The notes beneath the pieces are model-generated. The model was given only the letters and a program-made list of their open reading frames with translations, was not told the origin of the DNA and did no database searches. The translations under genes and the position numbers were made by a program. Positions 58,480 to 64,000 of a stretch of DNA of 64,000 nucleotides are shown piece after piece; within the stretch, counting starts at the first letter, position 1, and every line of letters starts with the position of its first letter. The stretch lies in assembly GCF_051251125.1 (NCBI RefSeq), contig NZ_JBPCZL010000015.1; one strand, given 5' to 3'. Source of the stretch: Carnimonas bestiolae (lineage in GTDB: Bacteria > Pseudomonadota > Gammaproteobacteria > Pseudomonadales > Halomonadaceae).

Positions 58480-61121
58480 CTCTAGCTTTCTCTCGTTTAA
58501 CAGAAATAAATTTGAATAAAATATAATATTTTTTTAGTAAGAAGGATATCACATTTGCTCCTTGCAACTTCCCCGCCACAATAGAATTAACCCCCAAAGC
58601 CCACCCACTCGTCTGTCTCCTACAGCGTAGATTTGAAAACAGCATAACGTTGAAGTTTTCATCAATCTTGTAGCGTCAATTTAGAAAGAAAGGAGAGTAG
58701 CTACACGCCAAACGGCGAAAATATATATGGTCGTTCAGACCGATCCTTTGAGAGCCATTCAAACAGTTAAGTCAATAACAAAAAGGAATATATTATCTAA
58801 AATTGAGTATCAATTAGGATAATTAAAAAATAATTAACTTCCCGGATTCGTATGCAATTATTGAATTGCCAGCAACTTATATAATGAGTATTAAGTCCGA
58901 TTGTGCCGGATATAATATGGCTAATGGGCTAACTACCGAAGGTCTGGATGTTGAAGAATTCAAACGCATCCCACGCAGAGATACCGCCCATAATTTTAAT
59001 GTAGCTTCAATCGTTGACAAATGATCTTAGTCACCTCTGAAGGACACAGACTTAGGCGATCATTTGAGTCTCGAAATCTTCTGGGCTTGTCATCCGTACC
59101 AAACTGTGTGGACGTTGCCAGATGTAATTTAATTCTTTGTAATCGGACATCTGATGGCGCACTGAATCCCGTATATCAAGCTATTCTCCATGAATCGCGT
59201 CGGTATTGTAGGGCTCCGGAAGAAACTTTCAGCACAGGCATTGTCGTAGTAGCAACCCTTGCCTCTCATACTGAAGCATAGCCTGTACTATTCCAACATT
59301 GACTGATACAGGTTCGAGCAATACTGACTATCGTAATTGCTTTGCGCAATAACATTAATCAGAATTTTACGCCTCTGAAGTGACATTTGGAGAGCGTTGG
59401 CTACTAGATCGCTCGTCATCGCCCAGACCGCGATCTTGCATGAATACAAATTTATCAGCACAGCGAGATAAGGCCAGCCCTTGCCGATCGGAAGGTGAGT
59501 GATATCACTTACTCCTCTTTGTTGACTGCTGTCGCCGTAAAATCCTATTCTAGCAGATTGTCTAACACAGCTAGGTTGTGAGACAAGTTAGCGGAAGCTT
59601 TAATCTTGCGTGGGGCATTGGCTCTCAGCTCTTACCGATCCAGAATACTGGCTAATGTCATGCGATCTACCAATAAATCGCTTTCATGCGGATCCAGCGT
59701 AAGCCTAGAAGCACCTAGGCGACTCTTTCGTTGGTACAAGGCTCAAGCGATATGTTAATTAAAGAGGGCCTGCTGACGGCGACTAGTAGAGGATTCAGCA
59801 TTACTTTGGCGCCAAGCACAAAAGCCACTTCAGACAAAGTTTGAGCATCAACCACTAGTGCTGGATGCAGAAGACCTGACGATGTTGATGGGTGAAGATG
59901 TACTCCACTTCAGTTTTTTCGACTTAAATTGCTGCATTTTCGCGATTTCAAGCTTTGCCAACCTTTCGGTCAGCCGCTAATTAAGTCACGCATCTTCATC
60001 AGCAAGAAATTACTCTCGTGTCAAAGAACTCTGTTTAGCTGATCCTTGTTGCGCCGTTAATAGAAATAACTGGGCGAAAGTTCCAGTTACTGATCCGCAA
60101 CACTAAAGCCGATACGACTTCCAGAGCCAAGGGTTCATCTTTTTAGGTCTGGAAGTAACGATTACGTGTCTTTTTACATTGATTCTGCTTGGATTGCCAT
60201 GAGGAGCGACTCGTTGGAGGTACTAACTTGACGAAGAGTCCATTGGCGGCGGGCAAGATCAGTTGCTTTAGCTGCCTGAGACACTACGCAATAGAACGCT
60301 CCACGATCGGCCTCGCCAATTCCAAGCCATCCGCAGCGCCTTCATTACCAACGCCGTATTGAAAAGTGAGAAATGGTCCATCCAACAAGTTTGCGCTTAA
60401 AAGGTCCCTGACAACGGCTAGATAAGCGACTTAGCCGGTTACGCCTATCAATACGCTCGCTTTACGCCCGGCGATAATGAGTTGAGGACACTGCCAGCTT
60501 TTAATAACTAATTCGTTCATTAATATCCCAGTTAATCATCGGATGACAGGAATACTATGCTGCCCAAATATCATCAGCCGAATACTCTGAGTACTTACTA
60601 AGCCATGACTTTTCGTGAAGGCATTCTTTATTCAGCCACGCTTGATGATGTGCTAAACATTAGATAATTATGCCCGTAGTAACCAGTAACGTTTGCTACT
60701 GCGGTAAATGAAAAGACCATGATATAGTGTGGAGGCTGGAAGGAGCGCTCGGAATTTGCTCAAGACATTGAACTATTGATTGAGTCTGGAATCGATCGAG
60801 CGTTAGCCTGAGATTTATGATAAAACGACTGGCAGAAATTTCCTTCTTGCCATAGACTATTGTATCAATAGGTATCTAAGGGCACTCGGTGAAATCCCAT
60901 GTTTCTCCTACAAAAAATGATTTGGCTGCCTACGCCACCATAACGCCTCTCCTCCCGCATTATCTATGATTGCTTGCCCTGCCAGCGGTCGCGCTTTGCT
61001 GTGCTTACGTTTTTGATGTCTGTTACAGCGTACCTGAATCTGAAAATTTGAACTCGTATCGACCAGCCGCACATGGATTGTTCCATGCTGTGCTACGCGG
61101 TCTATTGCCTAGAGAATTCTA
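58480..61121. other. AT-rich, eroded region without intact genes
   Basis: About 2.6 kb with frequent stops in all frames. Recognisable pieces are an open frame at 58884-59024 on the plus strand (open back to about 58827; ends RRDTAHNFNVASIVDK) that looks like a protein C-terminus of unknown family, and an IS3-type transposase remnant at 59052-59700. A fragment near 60330-60510 (SAFITNAVLKSEKWSIQQVC, then LAGYAYQYARFTPGDNELRT) resembles broken coding sequence but was not identified. The composition contrasts sharply with the GC-rich crt genes. Confidence 0.7.
59052..59700 (-). pseudogene. IS3-family transposase (OrfB) remnant
   Basis: Translated on the minus strand across frameshifts and stops, the order of IS3 OrfB motifs is preserved: RKIKASANLSHNLAVLDNLL, then VSDITHLPIGKGWPYLAVLI (first catalytic Asp), then SMRGKGCYYDNACAESFF (DNA...E region), then TSPEDFETQMIA and stop. 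Two or more internal disruptions, for example LYQSMLE followed by a stop before YRLCFSMRGKG, show it is inactive. Terminal inverted repeats were not found. Confidence 0.82.
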
Positions 61122-62609
61122 ATGCTGCAATCGTTAAAACAAACTTGGTTTTCCAATATCCGTGGCGACATCCTCGCCGGTATCGTGGTCGCCCTTGCCC
61201 TCATTCCAGAGGCAATCGCCTTCTCTATCATTGCAGGTGTCGATCCCAAAGTCGGCCTGTACGCTTCTTTTTGTATCTCGGTGGTTATCGCTATTGCCGG
61301 CGGCCGTCCCGGAATGATCTCAGCAGCAACCGGAGCCATGGCGCTGCTGATGGTGGGCTTGGTTAAGAACCACGGTCTTGAATATCTGCTGGCAGCTACG
61401 CTGCTATGTGGTGTATTACAGATCGTTGCCGGTTATCTGAAGCTCGGTTCTCTGATGCGCTTCGTTTCGCGCTCTGTGGTGACTGGATTCGTCAACGCTC
61501 TGGCGATTCTGATTTTCATGGCACAATTACCTGAGCTGACTAATGTCACTTGGCACGTCTACGCCATGACGGCTGCTGGCTTAGGTATCATCTATCTGTT
61601 CCCTTACGTGCCCAAGATCGGCAAGATGATCCCGTCGCCCCTAGTGTGTATCTTAGTTTTGACTGCCATTGCTATCTATTTCGGGCTTGATATCCGTACC
61701 GTAGGCGATATGGGCCAATTGCCGGATACGCTGCCGGTATTTCTCTGGCCTAACGTTCCGCTGACGTTCGACACTCTGGCTATCATTTTTCCTTACTCGG
61801 TGGCAATGGCAGTTGTCGGTCTGCTGGAATCGATGATGACCGCAACTATTGTCGACGACCTGACCGATACTTCCAGCAACAAGAATCGCGAGTGCAAGGG
61901 ACAGGGCGTGGCCAATATTGCTTCGAGTCTTATCGGTGGCATGGCTGGATGCGCAATGATCGGTCAGTCGATGATCAATGTAAAATCCGGCGGACGCTCT
62001 CGTTTATCGTCCCTGATCGCAGGCGTTTTTCTGCTGCTGATGGTTGTATTCTTAGGCAACTGGCTGAAGCAGATCCCGATGGCAGCCCTGGTAGCCGTAA
62101 TGATCATGGTGTCCATCGGTACCTTTAGCTGGAGTTCACTGCGGAACCTGAAGAAGCACCCTTTTTCTACCAACATCGTCATGATTGTTACCGTGGCTGT
62201 CGTAGTAGCCACGCATAATCTTGCTTTCGGCGTTTTAGCGGGTGTGCTACTTGCAGCAATATTCTTCGCCAACAAAGTTGGCCGTTACATGGCGATACAT
62301 TCCACTCTCGACGAAACTGGCGAACATCGCCGTTATACTGTTATTGGCCAGGTGTTTTTCAGTTCTGCTGACAAGTTCATCGCGGCCTTCGACACCAAGG
62401 AAGCCGTTAATAAAGTCACCATCGACCTCAGCCTTGCTCACTTCTGGGACATCACCGCCGTTGCTGCCCTCGATAGCGTAGTCATAAAGTTTGGGCGCGA
62501 AGACACCGAAATCGAGATACTAGGTCTCAATGAAGCCAGCGCAACTATCGTGGAACGCTTCGGGATTCATAATAATCCTGATGCTATCGATAAACTCATG
62601 AGCCACTGA
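61122..62609 (+). CDS. SulP-family anion transporter with STAS domain
   Basis: A 495-aa SulP (SLC26-like) inner-membrane transporter, candidate substrates sulfate, bicarbonate or organic anions. It begins FSNIRGDILAGIVVALALIP and has ten or more hydrophobic segments to about residue 390. GMAGCAMIGQSMINVKSGGR near 265-285 is the conserved SulP central motif. A short C-terminal STAS domain (about 400-495) has VTIDLSLAHFWDITAVAALD. It is intact in a decayed neighbourhood, suggesting retained function. No obvious ribosome-binding site precedes the ATG at 61122. Confidence 0.9.
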   Translation: MLQSLKQTWFSNIRGDILAGIVVALALIPEAIAFSIIAGVDPKVGLYASFCISVVIAIAGGRPGMISAATGAMALLMVGLVKNHGLEYLLAATLLCGVLQIVAGYLKLGSLMRFVSRSVVTGFVNALAILIFMAQLPELTNVTWHVYAMTAAGLGIIYLFPYVPKIGKMIPSPLVCILVLTAIAIYFGLDIRTVGDMGQLPDTLPVFLWPNVPLTFDTLAIIFPYSVAMAVVGLLESMMTATIVDDLTDTSSNKNRECKGQGVANIASSLIGGMAGCAMIGQSMINVKSGGRSRLSSLIAGVFLLLMVVFLGNWLKQIPMAALVAVMIMVSIGTFSWSSLRNLKKHPFSTNIVMIVTVAVVVATHNLAFGVLAGVLLAAIFFANKVGRYMAIHSTLDETGEHRRYTVIGQVFFSSADKFIAAFDTKEAVNKVTIDLSLAHFWDITAVAALDSVVIKFGREDTEIEILGLNEASATIVERFGIHNNPDAIDKLMSH

Positions 62610-63865
62610 GAAAGTGTAGTGGCTGACAAGATTGCTGCGTTAGATTACATAGTGCTAATAGATAGGATAATACTTCTTGAATTTAATAAATCTAGAATAA
62701 AAATAACTCGTCTGAACATCAAGTAAGCCGCCAATACGCAGCCTTTTTCTGCATCGTTCTGGATCTACTTCGCAAAGGCAATGCTAGCAGCTTCGTAGGA
62801 TGAGAGAACTTCCGTCAGGCCGCTAGAAAGCGGTTCGAATCATCGCAGCAAGCTACGTCGAATTTGCTTGGTGTACCGGCGGCCTAATGTCGAAACTGGG
62901 AACAGTATGGAAAAGCCACTGACTACGCCACGAAAACACAAATTGAACTGGTATACCGCCACACTTCAGAGAAGGCGATTTTTATTAAGGAAAGAGCCAC
63001 ATAAAAGCCACCTGTGGTGTGGCAATTTTATGGAACGTAGGCGGAAATAGCGAGAGTGCTAGCCAAAAAGGGCGGTTAGCACAACGTTGCAAATCCGAAT
63101 GACCAATACAGCCTGAGCAGAAATTCACTAAATCGATATACTTGAGCAGGCGTTAATCAGTTAATACAACTCGTTAAATGTGTCTTCGAACATTCTTTTC
63201 CACGCTCCGACAATGGCCCAATTTCATGAGTCGACACTACGTGAGCATGGGTAGAAGTTACGATCTCAGCCGAGCATTCATTATACTCCACTATTCTTAG
63301 CAGACTGCCAGAGTGGAGCGTCTAACTCTGAAGCTGAAAGAGCGGCGAGCACCTGCATCGCTTCGAAGCGCTATGATACGCGATGCTGATGATCGCTGGG
63401 TAGATCCAAATTTATAACTAACGATACTCTCACCATACGCCGGATATGAAAACATCCGCTGTAGCGCATGCTAATTAGCGACTTAACCTTTGTGGTAACA
63501 GCTGGAGCGATACAATTATTAGCTAGGTATTTTTCAGTTTCGCAGATAAGTTCATCGCGCACTTCGATATCAGAAAAGCTTTGAGAATAGTCACCATTGA
63601 TCTAAATCTTATTCACTTTTGGGATATCACAGCCGTTGCTGTACTTGACGAGTTAATCATCAAGTTTCGACACCAAAACACAAAAGTCGAGATACTGAGG
63701 CTCGAGGGTGCAAGTACCAATGTAGTAGATCGTTCCCACATTAATTTTAACTCTGACACTATCGATCAACTCGTGTACTACTACAAAACGTCTGGAGCGC
63801 CACTAACGGCGAGCAGTCTCAATTAAAATGAAATAATTATCGTCTCAATACCGTACGTACATTTA
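62610..63865. other. Eroded region with decayed SulP duplicate
   Basis: Apart from the SulP-derived remnant at 63505-63826, this 1.25-kb stretch shows no gene. AGCCACT (62601-62607) and AGTGGCT (62618-62624) form a hairpin just past the SulP stop that may end its transcript, without a T run. Stops are frequent in all frames and composition is AT-rich. Confidence 0.6.
63505..63826 (+). pseudogene. Decayed C-terminal duplicate of the SulP transporter
   Basis: The nucleotide sequence from about 63520 follows 62345-62609: the TTTTTCAGTT...AAGTTCATCGCG block and the STAS segment, giving VTIDLNLIHFWDITAVAVLD against VTIDLSLAHFWDITAVAALD in the intact gene. Only the last third is present, with no start codon in place and many AT-biased substitutions. 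It is the relic of a tandem duplication. Confidence 0.8.
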
Positions 63866-64000
63866 CTATTTGAATATCACGTCCACTGTTGCGGTAGCGT
63901 TGAATCGACCGGGCTTGGGCGATGACGAAAGCCATTTGAGCCCCGCCTGAAAGGTATTCTTCACCGTTGTGCCGTTAATCATGCCTAGCTCGACCGCCGT
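63866..64000 (-). CDS. C-terminus of a possible fimbrial-type exported protein (partial)
   Basis: The last 44 codons of a minus-strand gene enter from the right edge, ending GRFNATATVDVIFK and TAG at 63866-63868. An alternating hydrophobic C-terminal beta-strand after a Gly turn (LKWLSSSPKPGRFNATATVD) is typical of pilin or fimbrial subunits, where it completes the Ig-like fold. The family cannot be fixed from this fragment, and other beta-sandwich exported proteins are possible. Confidence 0.45.
   Translation of the reverse strand, partial: TAVELGMINGTTVKNTFQAGLKWLSSSPKPGRFNATATVDVIFK

Noticed and set aside
58409..58645. 78-aa minus-strand frame overlapping the crtY 3' end
   Set aside because: It overlaps the conserved crtY coding end and extends into eroded AT-rich DNA; no family or ribosome-binding site.

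Overview
The window looks like a gammaproteobacterial chromosome carrying integrative conjugative elements (ICEs) of the PFGI-1 / PAPI-1 / SPI-7 class, the family whose transfer genes bear PFL_46xx-47xx family names. No gene fixes the species. A GC-rich carotenoid operon and a decaying AT-rich flank suggest a pigmented bacterium with some host-restricted genome erosion, but that is inference.

Layout. (1) 1-7277, minus strand: an ICE maintenance module, parA-dnaB-hicA-like-parB-DUF2857-STY4528-PFL_4669, running off the left edge and ending in three 19-bp hairpins. (2) 7320-7371: the 3' half of a tRNA-Thr(UGU) gene, an ICE attachment-site remnant. (3) 7438-16779, plus strand: a second, diverged copy of the same module, head-to-head with the first, with three extra genes (Dam-type methylase, DUF2786 protein, unknown 170-aa protein) and again hairpins at its end. 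(4) 16961-30319: DUF3158, ssb, an AT-rich cassette of small membrane and exported proteins, topB, a PD-(D/E)XK-like protein, a structured gene-free stretch, DUF3577 and two unknown genes behind look-alike leader hairpins, then SOS-controlled umuDC. (5) 30495-52491: an almost complete conjugation gene set (PilL, lytic transglycosylase, TraD, pilus and core-channel proteins, VirB4-type ATPase, DsbC, TraU/TraH/TraG-like proteins), interrupted by a ParE-type toxin-antitoxin pair. No relaxase or integrase gene is visible. (6) 53401-58479: crtZ-crtE-crtI-crtB-crtY, sufficient in principle for zeaxanthin from farnesyl diphosphate. (7) 58480-64000: eroded DNA with an IS3-type transposase remnant, one intact SulP transporter, a decayed duplicate of it, and the C-terminus of a possible fimbrial-type protein at the right edge.

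The most striking observation is inside both copies of the STY4528-type replication gene. Each carries four or five palindromic 17-bp iterons, mostly spaced by whole helical turns, followed by an AT-rich palindrome. Within each gene the iterons are read in three different codon frames, so selection appears to act on the DNA. The two genes have different iteron sequences. This is the architecture of phage lambda ori inside gene O, and suggests an intragenic replication origin for this ICE family, with the ICE-encoded DnaB as helicase.

Other recurrent signals are a CTTAACRTTTYC-type element about 60-95 bp upstream of several ICE transcription units, 19-bp hairpins with 3-nt AGT/ACT loops and compensatory arm changes behind both modules, and related leader hairpins before three consecutive genes.
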